Virus record (IMG/VR): IMGVR_UViG_3300029986_000006
Span: 1 to 36,203 of that record
From: a virus
Reading direction: 5' to 3' (one strand)
Length of the DNA stretch: 36,203 nt
Every line of letters starts with the position of its first letter. The first letter of the stretch is position 1. Below, in pieces: positions 22,781 through 29,434 of the stretch. Under the pieces are notes generated by a model. That model worked only from the letters and a program-made list of their open reading frames with translations. It did not search any database and was not told the DNA's origin. A program made the translations under genes and the position numbers.

Positions 22781-23147
22781 ATTGGAATAAATCAAGTTCC
22801 GTTATAACTATGAAAATTATTCCTCGGGCTTCACACCACTTTTCTGCTGATCGCCATTTAGCGATGTTGATAGGTGCTTTACATTGGCTGACTGGTTTGA
22901 TTTCAATTGCGTATGTCTGACCGTCTATCACAGCCACATAATCAATCACATAGAGGCGATTTAAGAGGCTGTGAGGGCAGGTATATGGAACTTTGATAAC
23001 TTCATACCCTATGGACGTAACCGCCCTAGAATCGTCGCATATCGCCAGGAAATGGCATTCCCATTTTGAGCGATATTTTATGCCTTTCGTGTTGATGAAT
23101 TTGGCTGGGTTTGAAGGGCGATAGACGCCCGATCTAAACTTTGCCAC
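22779..23147 (-). CDS. TnsA/T4 gp4-like PD-(D/E)xK nuclease, head completion candidate
   Basis: This 122-aa protein starts VAKFRSGVYRPSNPAKFINTKGIKYRSKWECHF, like the T4 gp4 head-completion and TnsA-type family in which 'NP.Ky....i.YRS.WE' opens the nuclease fold. The PD-(D/E)xK residues are visible as Asp in YVIDYVAV and the ExK in AIEIKP. The C-terminus has KWRSAEKWCEARGIIFIVITE. I choose the GTG at 23147 because it gives this family start and has CAGGAA upstream; an ATG at 23219 would add 24 out-of-family residues. It overlaps the GIY-YIG gene by 14 bases. In T4, gp4 acts on head DNA ends; the role here is inferred. Confidence 0.7.
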   Translation of the reverse strand: MAKFRSGVYRPSNPAKFINTKGIKYRSKWECHFLAICDDSRAVTSIGYEVIKVPYTCPHSLLNRLYVIDYVAVIDGQTYAIEIKPVSQCKAPINIAKWRSAEKWCEARGIIFIVITELDLFQ

Positions 23148-23511
23148 GGTAAAACTTTCCTGACAGACATTTGTTATAAAATTTAAAATCACCATTTGGT
23201 AATTTTGCCCGCAATACATCGTTTAAAAATAACTGTTCGTCTTCAGTGTATGTTAGTTGTGTCTTTGTTTTGTGAAAAGATATGATTTCCCTCTTAAAAT
23301 TATCTTTTCCATATAATTTAATATCGTTTTTTAAATCTTCGCTTGAACCGTAGTAATTTTTCCAGTCGCTTGGCTTTAATTGCTTCTTAACAACACGCCA
23401 TAAATTTTTTTTACCGATGTATTCACGGTTGTTAGTAAGATTTGTTACGCGATATATGAAGCCTAAATATTCTGTTAAATCAATTGTTGTATCGTAAATC
23501 CATTCTGCCAT
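23134..23511 (-). CDS. GIY-YIG endonuclease, Seg-like
   Basis: This 125-aa protein has a GIY-YIG nuclease domain: GFIYRVTNLTNNREYIGKK (residues 17-35) gives the paired GIY/YIG strands, followed by WKNYYGSSEDLKNDIKLYGKDNFKREII, as in T4 Seg enzymes. The catalytic Glu is probably in TYTEDEQLF. There is no clear C-terminal DNA-binding domain, so it may be a stand-alone homing-type or repair nuclease. It is encoded directly upstream of the gp4/TnsA-like nuclease and overlaps it. Its start codon follows a GATAAATA motif with a hairpin containing the SD. Confidence 0.85.
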   Translation of the reverse strand: MAEWIYDTTIDLTEYLGFIYRVTNLTNNREYIGKKNLWRVVKKQLKPSDWKNYYGSSEDLKNDIKLYGKDNFKREIISFHKTKTQLTYTEDEQLFLNDVLRAKLPNGDFKFYNKCLSGKFYRGKV

Positions 23512-23512
23512 A

Positions 23513-23539
23513 AAATAACCCCTTTTGAGGTTATTTATC
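23513..23539 (-). promoter_or_regulatory. GATAAATA motif with hairpin before the GIY-YIG gene
   Basis: GATAAATA (23539-23532) also encodes the last codons and stop of the upstream gene (GAT AAA TAA). AAATAACC (23536-23529) pairs with GGTTATTT (23520-23513) around a loop holding AAAAGG, with the SD spanning loop and stem. Initiation after the motif would skip the 5' arm. Confidence 0.45.
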
Positions 23540-23743
23540 TTCTTCTTCCATGACTTTCATTATAAAGCATTTATTTGATTGCTTGTTAAAAATTAGTGGA
23601 TTGAAGCGTTTGTAAAATGAAATTATTTCTTCTGCCTGATTTAGATTAAAAAATGTGGCTTCTTCAACAAGATGGCACCATTCCCCATCATTCAATATAA
23701 GTGTTTGATCATTTTCTCTCAGGCAAATGACATATTCTTTCAT
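23531..23743 (-). CDS. Small unknown protein, 70 aa
   Basis: This protein starts MKEYVICLRENDQTLILNDGEWCHLVEEATFF and ends with an acidic MKVMEEEDK. It appears to be a small alpha/beta domain and has no family I recognise. The frame extends seven codons upstream, but AAGGA lies at correct distance from the ATG at 23743, so I start there. A GATAAATA motif is 25 bases upstream of that ATG. It is the first gene of a three-gene leftward group with the GIY-YIG and gp4-like nuclease genes. Confidence 0.6.
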   Translation of the reverse strand: MKEYVICLRENDQTLILNDGEWCHLVEEATFFNLNQAEEIISFYKRFNPLIFNKQSNKCFIMKVMEEEDK

Positions 23744-23767
23744 TTTGTAGTTCCTTAATTGCATACT

Positions 23768-23775
23768 TATTTATC
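23768..23775 (-). promoter_or_regulatory. GATAAATA promoter-like motif before the nuclease group
   Basis: GGATAAATAAGTATGC on the minus strand lies 25 bases before the ATG at 23743, at the edge of a 300-base non-coding region. It may transcribe the 23743-22779 group. Confidence 0.45.
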
Positions 23776-24088
23776 CTTATTTATTCAATTTTTTAGATTG
23801 CCTGTAAACTATTGATTTATAAGTCTTTTTAGGGAGATTGCAAAAACCTCCTGTGATTATACGGGAGAAAAAACGCTTCCCGTAAGTCATTGATTTTGTT
23901 ACATAATTTTACAGTGCTATTTTTCAATAAATGGCGGTTTTCCGCCATTCGTGATTTTGAAATTAATCTTTATGCTATTTTTTAACAAAAAACCTATTTC
24001 AGATGCTATTTCTCTTTAAAAAATTGCTTGAATTGATCATAGCAATCTATATCATTGTTTTTAGGTTGTTGCTTGTGAGGTTATGAAA
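23776..24088. promoter_or_regulatory. Non-coding AT-rich control region
   Basis: No convincing gene. It holds a hairpin AATGGCGG/CCGCCATT (23930-23937 with 23942-23949), a second stem ACGGGA/TCCCGT at about 23860-23884, and three copies of TGCTATTT at 23915, 23973 and 24004, which could be operator repeats. TTGAAT and TATCAT with a 16-base spacer (about 24030-24057) could form a rightward sigma70-type promoter for the next gene. All of this is weak evidence individually. Confidence 0.35.
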
Positions 24089-24313
24089 ATGCTTACTACA
24101 AACAAAATTCAAACGGGCTTTTTTGACGTTCTATGGAACGGTGAAAAGACCGAATATCAAATCATCAATGGTTCTGCTGGGCTGTCTGGTGCTGATACGC
24201 CTAACATATACGGCATTATCAATCTTGAAACTGGAAAGCGTCGTTGGATAGGAACTTTGCAAGCTTGTAAGAAGGTTATCACTCATACGATTGAGAAGAG
24301 GTCTAAAACCTAA
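24089..24313 (+). CDS. Small unknown protein, 74 aa
   Basis: This protein begins MLTTNKIQTGFFDVLWNGEKTEYQIINGSAGLSG and ends with a basic ITHTIEKRSKT. The pattern is of beta strands followed by a C-terminal helix (LQACKKVITHTIEK). No family is recognised. I use the ATG at 24089 with GAGG nine bases before it; an ATG two codons earlier is too close to that SD. It has its own terminator and a possible promoter and operator region upstream, so it may be a regulator or accessory gene expressed independently. Confidence 0.6.
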   Translation: MLTTNKIQTGFFDVLWNGEKTEYQIINGSAGLSGADTPNIYGIINLETGKRRWIGTLQACKKVITHTIEKRSKT

Positions 24314-24331
24314 ACGCCAATTCATCACAAT

Positions 24332-24366
24332 AACAAAAGCCCGGCTAAGGTAGCCGGGCTTTTGTT
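24332..24366. terminator. Bidirectional terminator, 16-bp perfect stem
   Basis: AACAAAAGCCCGGCTA (24332-24347) pairs perfectly with TAGCCGGGCTTTTGTT (24351-24366) around a 3-base loop, with T-rich flanks both ways. It lies between convergent small genes. Confidence 0.9.
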
Positions 24367-24437
24367 TTGGGTTATCTTAATATACAGATACGATCCATAT
24401 AGCCGTAGAACGCGATAGGAAGCCCATACAGGGCATG

Positions 24438-24683
24438 TTATGGGTTTTCTGGTGTCGCACTAGCTTTAGGGGCTTCCTGGACTGTACGGGCTTCTAATGC
24501 GGTTTTAGCAGATAGGGCCATAAGAGCTTCGAGGGCCGCTTGGTTCTGTTGTTCGGCCTTGTTTGTGCGGGCTTCGGCTGATCTGGCGAAAATGCGGTTG
24601 CGGATGGCTTCAGCCTCGCGATATCTGGTGCTGTAGCTGGTTAATAGGTTGGTGTTGGTTGATGTATGTGTTCTGTAATTCAT
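24438..24683 (-). CDS. Small helical Ala/Glu-rich protein, 81 aa
   Basis: This protein starts MNYRTHTSTNTNLLTSYSTRYREAEAIRNRIFARSAEARTNKAEQQNQAALEALMALSAKTALEARTVQ and ends PKASATPENP. The centre is one long charged, Ala-rich helix that could form a coiled coil. There is no known family. GGGAG lies nine bases before the ATG, and the ATG overlaps a stop codon of an upstream open frame (ATGA). The DNA is clearly GC-richer than its surroundings. It is the last gene downstream of the replication operon, on the far side of the iteron cluster. Confidence 0.6.
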   Translation of the reverse strand: MNYRTHTSTNTNLLTSYSTRYREAEAIRNRIFARSAEARTNKAEQQNQAALEALMALSAKTALEARTVQEAPKASATPENP

Positions 24684-24907
24684 CTTAAAAGCTCCCTGGA
24701 TATGTTCTGTGGATACATTTTATTTAGTAAAGTTGATTGTAGGTATTGATTAAGTTGTTGATTTGCTTGATATAAATGATTGTTGGATAGGTTGGATACA
24801 TTATATCCATTTTTTTTGGAATTAAGACGCTGTAGCAAGATAGATGGGGATGGTATATATATATATATTTTATATAATTTAAGAATAAATGTATCCAGTG
24901 TATCCAC
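24680..24907 (-). CDS. Doubtful ORF across the iteron region, 75 aa
   Basis: This frame stops at TGA overlapping the next ATG, which favours a coupled gene. However, its first codons (MDTLDTF) are simply two TGGATA repeats, its middle covers the AT microsatellite, and it has no SD. I think the repeats are the functional element here and the ORF probably incidental. Confidence 0.25.
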   Translation of the reverse strand: MDTLDTFILKLYKIYIYIPSPSILLQRLNSKKNGYNVSNLSNNHLYQANQQLNQYLQSTLLNKMYPQNISRELLR

Positions 24908-25014
24908 TATCTACCTAACTACTTGATTTTATTCACAAAAATCAAGATATACTTTCCTCAAAACATATCCAAAACTGCGGGTTTACAAGGAAAAGTATAT
25001 CCAAAACATATCCA
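24697..25014. other. Candidate replication origin: TGGATA iterons plus AT-rich tract
   Basis: TGGATA occurs on the plus strand at 24697, 24710, 24784 and 24793, and as TATCCA at 24804, 24892, 24901, 24966, 24998 and 25009, giving ten copies in 318 bases in two opposed groups. Longer forms are TGGATACA and TGGATATG. Between the groups lies an alternating AT tract (24855-24890), a natural melting site. The cluster is directly downstream of the SF3 helicase gene. I infer a phage origin bound by a replication protein. Confidence 0.6.
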
Positions 25015-26619
25015 TTAAATTATTTCAATTAGCCATTTCTTGTTGTTAAAGCGGTCTTCTTCAAAATAATAATCATCATTATTTGTAAAAGTGCCTGTTC
25101 CCGTCCAAGCAACATCAGTAAAAATGTCTGTTGTTGTGCGTCGTGTGCCAATAGCCCACTTAATTTTATTTTGTAACTGTATATGACCTACATTTGATCG
25201 CAACCAATCACCTAATTCTTTGTAAAAATTATTTCTTCCGCCTGTCATTTGGCCTGAAACCTTAGCACAAGCTGTATAATATTCCCACGCCAACGATTTT
25301 CTAATGAATTTAAAATCTGCATCGAGAAATATTTTTTCCCAAGTTTGAACTTTCAATGATTTTTGTGTTCCAACAAGGTTGTTATAGTCTTCACCGTGAA
25401 GGGCACGGCTTACAGTAACTTTTCCCCATTTTTTAACAAGGCTGTTCATATATTTTCCAAGTTCATTTGTTTGGCGTAAAATCCATTGTCCTTCATGAAT
25501 AATCCATTCTTTGGCTTCTTCTTTGGTGTTGTTCATCAAGCGTGAAACGTGAATTTCAAGAGGTTCATTGCCTGCTATGATGCTGAAACGTCTATCACTA
25601 TCGTTGTTGGCAAGCTTAACAGTTCCACCACTATTGTTTGAAGACATACACCCCCACATTAAATTATCGCCGTCAAATGCTGGAAGACCTTTTGGGTTAT
25701 AAACTTTCTTTTCGCTTCCTATGAACGCTAATAATTTACGGTGATCATAACTATCCTCAGGTTTTTCATTGATAAAGCCGATTACCTTACCGTAAAGAGC
25801 GTCATGAAAAGCACCAACGATGTTTTCAACTTCAAGGTTTGGAGCACAAACCCAACTGCCGAGCAAATTTGAAAGAACTGTTCCGGCAAATAAGCTTTTG
25901 CCTGTTCCGCCTCCATCATTGAAAACCAACCAAGGGATAGTTATTTCGCCAGGATCACGCCACTTATGAACCAAACATTTTTCGAGGTGTTCAATGTTTT
26001 CTTTTTTTCCACCACACACGGAAAATATTAATGCGTCAAAAATCCAATGTTGTGGTTCATCAACTAATTCAACTGGTTTCATTTTCAAACAATTTAAAGT
26101 TGATGGTGTAGTTTGTCTTGCGTAATTTATATCAACTTTTTTTCTGCCTTCTTTTTCAAGTATGTTCCAGAAAATTTTAGTTGTTTCTTCAGGTGCAAGT
26201 TTGTTGAAATATTTAAAGAATGATGAACTATCAAGAAAACGCCACTTAAATTGATCAACATCAAAGGTTGAGTATTCACATTTAACGGTTAGTTTTTCCT
26301 CGAATGATACGGCAAACGAGTTTCCATCTGCTACATAATGTATATCATGTTGGTGTATTATATCGCTTATCACATTGTATATTGTTTCTTCCGCCGTCTT
26401 CAAGTCTTCCTGGCTTATGTATTGTGTGTTTGTAATTGCGTCTTTGTCGGCAATGAAACCACTAAGTTTCTTGTTTACCTGCTTTATTTTTGTTGCTTTT
26501 TCAACGGCTGATAATACGGTTGATTTATCAATTTCTGAAAGTTGACCTTCACATTCTGCAATAGCGTTATTGATCAACTTCAAATCTTGTTCTTTTTTCA
26601 TGCTAATAACTTCTGCCAT
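25015..26619 (-). CDS. Replicative SF3 helicase (D5/DUF5906-type)
   Basis: This 534-aa helicase has an N-terminal helical region (about residues 1-120). A D5-like linker region follows, with TFDVDQFKWRFLDSSSFFKYF. The ATPase core includes Walker A NDGGGTGKSLFAG (about residue 233), Walker B VIGFINEKPED, sensor-type MSSNNSGG and the arginine segment DSDRRF. A C-terminal winged-helix-like region with FYKELGDWLRSN ends it. SF3/DUF5906 helicases unwind DNA at phage and mobile-element origins. It is encoded one base after the primase gene, and iterons begin immediately after its stop. Confidence 0.9.
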   Translation of the reverse strand: MAEVISMKKEQDLKLINNAIAECEGQLSEIDKSTVLSAVEKATKIKQVNKKLSGFIADKDAITNTQYISQEDLKTAEETIYNVISDIIHQHDIHYVADGNSFAVSFEEKLTVKCEYSTFDVDQFKWRFLDSSSFFKYFNKLAPEETTKIFWNILEKEGRKKVDINYARQTTPSTLNCLKMKPVELVDEPQHWIFDALIFSVCGGKKENIEHLEKCLVHKWRDPGEITIPWLVFNDGGGTGKSLFAGTVLSNLLGSWVCAPNLEVENIVGAFHDALYGKVIGFINEKPEDSYDHRKLLAFIGSEKKVYNPKGLPAFDGDNLMWGCMSSNNSGGTVKLANNDSDRRFSIIAGNEPLEIHVSRLMNNTKEEAKEWIIHEGQWILRQTNELGKYMNSLVKKWGKVTVSRALHGEDYNNLVGTQKSLKVQTWEKIFLDADFKFIRKSLAWEYYTACAKVSGQMTGGRNNFYKELGDWLRSNVGHIQLQNKIKWAIGTRRTTTDIFTDVAWTGTGTFTNNDDYYFEEDRFNNKKWLIEII

Positions 26620-26620
26620 T

Positions 26621-27706
26621 TTATTTTCTTCCTTTTATATTTTTTAATAATCTAACACTTTGCCAATATTCGTAAGTGGTCTTTTCTAATTTCTTTTTTA
26701 AAATTTCCATTTCTGATGGTGGCGTATGATTTCCAAATTCGCGTTGAGCACAACCTATAACTTGATTTAAGTATCTATCCGATAGATAGACAGATTTTGA
26801 ATGTCTGCCCTGTGGTGCGTTGATGATCGCTTCACGGAGCTTTTCTTTTAGCTCCCATACATCAACCTTCGTTCCATATTTACCGAAGGCATGGCCGCAA
26901 GCTCGAACAATCGGCATATGGAATCGAGGGCCAATGTCTGCGAGGAGGCTATCAAGGGTGTTGTGGTTGTGAGTGCCGCCAAATGAACCGCCTGAATATA
27001 CAGCAACTGGTCTAACGTAGGTTGGCATCGAAACAGCGTCTGAAGCCTTACTAACAAGCCCTGATCGTCTATCCCCTAGTGGGTCATCAACGCCAATGAA
27101 AATAGGACGGGCTGTGTAGTTCGGTTGAACAGTTCGGAAAGGTGCATCATCAACAAATTCCTGCGTATCTAACGCCCAATGTTGAAGTTCAGTATCTGTA
27201 TGAGATTCACAAAACCAAAACCATACGTGAGCCGAAAGAGTATTCCATCCTTTAATGCCAGCGGAGCTAGACCATTGATAATGGTAAGTGACGCCTTGAA
27301 ATTCGGCAGGCAACAAACTAACGAGATATTCTATGCCATCTGTTAAAGGGTCTAAACCATCTGGAAATGGTATTTCATCAAAATCCATACAACACCAATT
27401 TAGACCGTCTGTATTTTCTTTGTAATGCGGTCCTAGTTCATCGCTACCCTTGGATTTGCGTCTTGTAACTAAGCCGTTAATTGCAGGCTGTTCGTTGCGT
27501 AATCCACGCAAAACGCAAGCATTAGGAACACTTTCAATCATGGTAAAAAATTCTGATAGTTCATTTATGTTTGATATATCAACTTCATTGTGTTCATACC
27601 AAGTGGCATTCCCATAATCACGCTTAACAATTTCACCATCAACTTTATGGAATTCCTTGCATAAAATGTGAGGTTCTTCCGCAATTATAAATGTTATTTT
27701 ATTCAT
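26621..27706 (-). CDS. Archaeo-eukaryotic-type primase (prim-pol-like)
   Basis: This 361-aa protein has the AEP motifs: CCMDFDEIPFPDG (DxD metal site, about residues 104-116), then SSSAGIKGWNTLSAHVWFWF with the conserved His, and RTVQPNYTARPIFIG as the third motif. The C-terminal 120 residues have HNTLDSLLADIG and a helical PriCT-like region (YLNQVIGCAQREFG). It would make primers for phage replication. It shares an ATGA overlap with the upstream gene and lies one base from the helicase gene, giving a compact primase-helicase pair like those of many plasmids and phages. Confidence 0.82.
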   Translation of the reverse strand: MNKITFIIAEEPHILCKEFHKVDGEIVKRDYGNATWYEHNEVDISNINELSEFFTMIESVPNACVLRGLRNEQPAINGLVTRRKSKGSDELGPHYKENTDGLNWCCMDFDEIPFPDGLDPLTDGIEYLVSLLPAEFQGVTYHYQWSSSAGIKGWNTLSAHVWFWFCESHTDTELQHWALDTQEFVDDAPFRTVQPNYTARPIFIGVDDPLGDRRSGLVSKASDAVSMPTYVRPVAVYSGGSFGGTHNHNTLDSLLADIGPRFHMPIVRACGHAFGKYGTKVDVWELKEKLREAIINAPQGRHSKSVYLSDRYLNQVIGCAQREFGNHTPPSEMEILKKKLEKTTYEYWQSVRLLKNIKGRK

Positions 27707-28308
27707 ATTTTCACCTTTATATTACCATCCGTAGCTACATCAAACATTTCCCATCCCGGCATTGTATTTAATCTGTAAGCATCTATTAATTCTTTTGTTA
27801 AGAAACTAAAAAGTTCTTCATATTCTTCGCCTATTATTTCATATTTTCCAGTTTCTTCGCATATTTCCATTATATAATCCGAAAATTTATCAAAATATCC
27901 TAATGGTAATGGGTACGTTTCAACATTTTGATATGTTAGTTTGAGTAATGTTGCATCTTTTTTTGTTGTATATCCATAAAATGTATTCCAAGGAACATCG
28001 TGCATTTTATTAGTTAATCTGCATTCAAAATATTCTATTGCCTTAATTATTTTGAATAATGCAAGCATAGGTGTTTTTATTATAATTGAAGTTCCTTTTT
28101 TGCTGTTATGATCCTTGTGGAATATAACGGTTTCATTGCATCGTTCGGAAACGTCTTTTTCATATATAACGCGGTCTTTTTTATTATTAACGCCTTCTGC
28201 ATTTTTAATTATGAAGAAATATTCTTCGCCAGCATGTGATTTTATTCTATCAATAAACGCTTTAGCCTGATCTATGCGTTTTTTCTTAACTTGTTCAACG
28301 ATGTTCAT
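27703..28308 (-). CDS. Unknown protein, first gene of the replication operon
   Basis: This 201-aa protein opens with a basic helix MNIVEQVKKKRIDQAKAFIDRIKSHAGEEYFFIIKN, includes FHKDHNSKKGTSIIIK, and is AT-rich with many Lys, Tyr and Glu. I recognise no family. It overlaps the primase gene by four bases (ATGA), so its product likely belongs to replication or its control. AAGGA lies ten bases before its ATG. A terminator-like hairpin sits between its promoter candidate and its start, so the operon may be attenuated. Confidence 0.7.
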   Translation of the reverse strand: MNIVEQVKKKRIDQAKAFIDRIKSHAGEEYFFIIKNAEGVNNKKDRVIYEKDVSERCNETVIFHKDHNSKKGTSIIIKTPMLALFKIIKAIEYFECRLTNKMHDVPWNTFYGYTTKKDATLLKLTYQNVETYPLPLGYFDKFSDYIMEICEETGKYEIIGEEYEELFSFLTKELIDAYRLNTMPGWEMFDVATDGNIKVKI

Positions 28309-28324
28309 AATTGTTAGTCCTTAT

Positions 28325-28366
28325 AAAAAATTGAGCCTACCAAGGCTTGGCTTCCTTGGTAGGCTC
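28325..28366 (-). terminator. Leader terminator (attenuator candidate) before the replication operon
   Basis: GAGCCTACCAAGG (28333-28345) pairs with CCTTGGTAGGCTC (28354-28366), and on the minus strand the stem is followed by AATTTTTT (28332-28325). It lies upstream of the first replication gene, 17 bases from its ATG, and downstream of the promoter candidate, which is where an attenuator would be. Confidence 0.7.
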
Positions 28367-28375
28367 GGTTTCCTC

Positions 28376-28454
28376 GAACAGCATTAGTGAGGATAGAAAA
28401 AATATATTATGGATAAAACTAAAACTTCAAAATCTATTTTTACTAACGCTGTTC
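28376..28454. ncRNA. Structured leader with long-range inverted repeat
   Basis: GAACAGCATTAGT (28376-28388) is complementary to ACTAACGCTGTTC (28442-28454) with a single G-U. On the plus strand the first arm also forms the loop of a small hairpin TCCTC/GAGGA (28371-28375 with 28389-28393). Short ORFs exist on both strands: 21 codons from 28410 (+) and 18 codons from 28483 (-). It could be a leader RNA or an antisense regulator. Confidence 0.4.
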
Positions 28455-28489
28455 AAAACCAAACTGCCAAGTAGGTTCTTCATATTTTA

Positions 28490-28519
28490 TTTATATCAGG
28501 TGCAACAGCATTAAAGCAA
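28490..28519 (-). promoter_or_regulatory. Sigma70-type promoter candidate for the replication operon
   Basis: On the minus strand TTGCTT (28519-28514) and TATAAA (28495-28490) are 18 bases apart. Predicted initiation is near 28483, giving a leader of about 175 bases that holds the inverted repeat and the terminator. Confidence 0.5.
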
Positions 28520-28685
28520 GATTTAATTATTTTTTCAGTTAAATATTTTTAAGCAGGCGTCAAGCAATACTTTTGAAGCATTTTTCAAAGATTACAACAA
28601 CAAACTGTGTCTTTTTTGCAACAGTTTTAGGGAAAAAGCAATTATTTTCACAGAACAGCAAAAAAATGCTTGCAGAATTTGATTT

Positions 28686-28694
28686 TGGTATAAT
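28686..28694 (+). promoter_or_regulatory. Extended -10 promoter for the rightward accessory block
   Basis: TGGTATAAT (28686-28694) is a perfect -10 with an extended TGn. A weak -35 may lie near TGCTTG. TATAAATA follows at 28702-28709, 40 bases before the next ATG. Confidence 0.6.
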
Positions 28695-28748
28695 CATCGT
28701 GTATAAATAAAAGTAGTAGTACAACAACATTAAGAAGGAATAAAAAAA

Positions 28749-29018
28749 ATGAACAAGGATCAACTAAGAACATACAACATTGCATTCAACCGGCATTATG
28801 AATTTATCAAGCATGGCGTTAATAGATTGTTGGCCCAAGTCCTTGGCCACGAGGTGATGATCAAGATAAAAGATGAAGATTATTCATTCGACATCAAAGT
28901 TCGTACCACGTATAACATTGAAGAATTAATCGAACATTATTCAATCGAATTAGATCAATTTGGATTGATTAAGAATGATAAAGATTTAATGTTAGTAAAG
29001 TTAAGTATATCAATTTAA
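28749..29018 (+). CDS. Unknown small protein, 89 aa
   Basis: This protein starts MNKDQLRTYNIAFNRHYEFIKHGVNRLLAQVLGHEVMIKIKDEDYSFDIKVRTTYNIEELIEHY and ends LVKLSISI. It appears to have an N-terminal helix followed by strands, with no known family. Its C-terminal LVKLSI echoes the ends of other proteins in this block (LVKLKF in the 29866 gene), suggesting distant relation. It is first in a plus-strand block behind a good promoter, and shares a near-identical leader, ACAACATTAAGAAGGAATAA, with the next gene. Small early accessory proteins such as anti-defence or host-takeover factors are often found in such places. Confidence 0.7.
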   Translation: MNKDQLRTYNIAFNRHYEFIKHGVNRLLAQVLGHEVMIKIKDEDYSFDIKVRTTYNIEELIEHYSIELDQFGLIKNDKDLMLVKLSISI

Positions 29019-29043
29019 AAACAACATTAAGAAGGAATAAAAA

Positions 29044-29418
29044 ATGAAATACGAATTTTATACAATATTAAAAGAAGAAGAAGACTGTTTTCGGTTTACT
29101 AATTGGATAAAAGAAAATGGCTTAAGCGAATATATTAAAAATATGACGCCACATTTTCACGTTTATAAGATTACCAATGAAATTAAAAGCAACACAACGA
29201 AACGCCAAAAATACAGTGCATATGATGTTGATCAATTGATCCATTACCGTATTCAACAATCTATTTGCTATGTAGTAAGGTTTGAGTTTGAAGCCCCGCT
29301 AAGTCTCGCAACAATTTTTAAGTTAACGTTCAATACAACATCCATCGATAATATAATAAATGAAGTAATAAACAAACTCAAAGAAGATGGTGTAAAATTT
29401 AAGAAAAAACAACAATAG
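29044..29418 (+). CDS. Unknown protein, tandem paralogue 1 (124 aa)
   Basis: This gene is duplicated by the next one. Both begin MKYEFYTILKE and share a C-terminal block FKLTFNTTSIDNII followed by FKKKQ, while the middle regions (about residues 20-90) differ strongly. Here the middle reads FTNWIKENGLSEYIKNMTPHFHVYKI and includes RYRIQQSICYVVRFEFEAPL. The SD leader AGAAGGAATAAAAA is also shared. No family is known. The fold is probably alpha/beta with strand-rich ends. As an early accessory gene, an anti-defence or host-interaction role is possible but not shown. Confidence 0.75.
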   Translation: MKYEFYTILKEEEDCFRFTNWIKENGLSEYIKNMTPHFHVYKITNEIKSNTTKRQKYSAYDVDQLIHYRIQQSICYVVRFEFEAPLSLATIFKLTFNTTSIDNIINEVINKLKEDGVKFKKKQQ

Positions 29419-29434
29419 AAGAAGGAATAAAAAA

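Noticed and set aside
28560-28763. Open frame of 67 codons on the minus strand
   Set aside because: It covers the promoter and start of the 28749 gene in antisense, is a low-complexity Phe/Tyr/Leu run, and has no SD.
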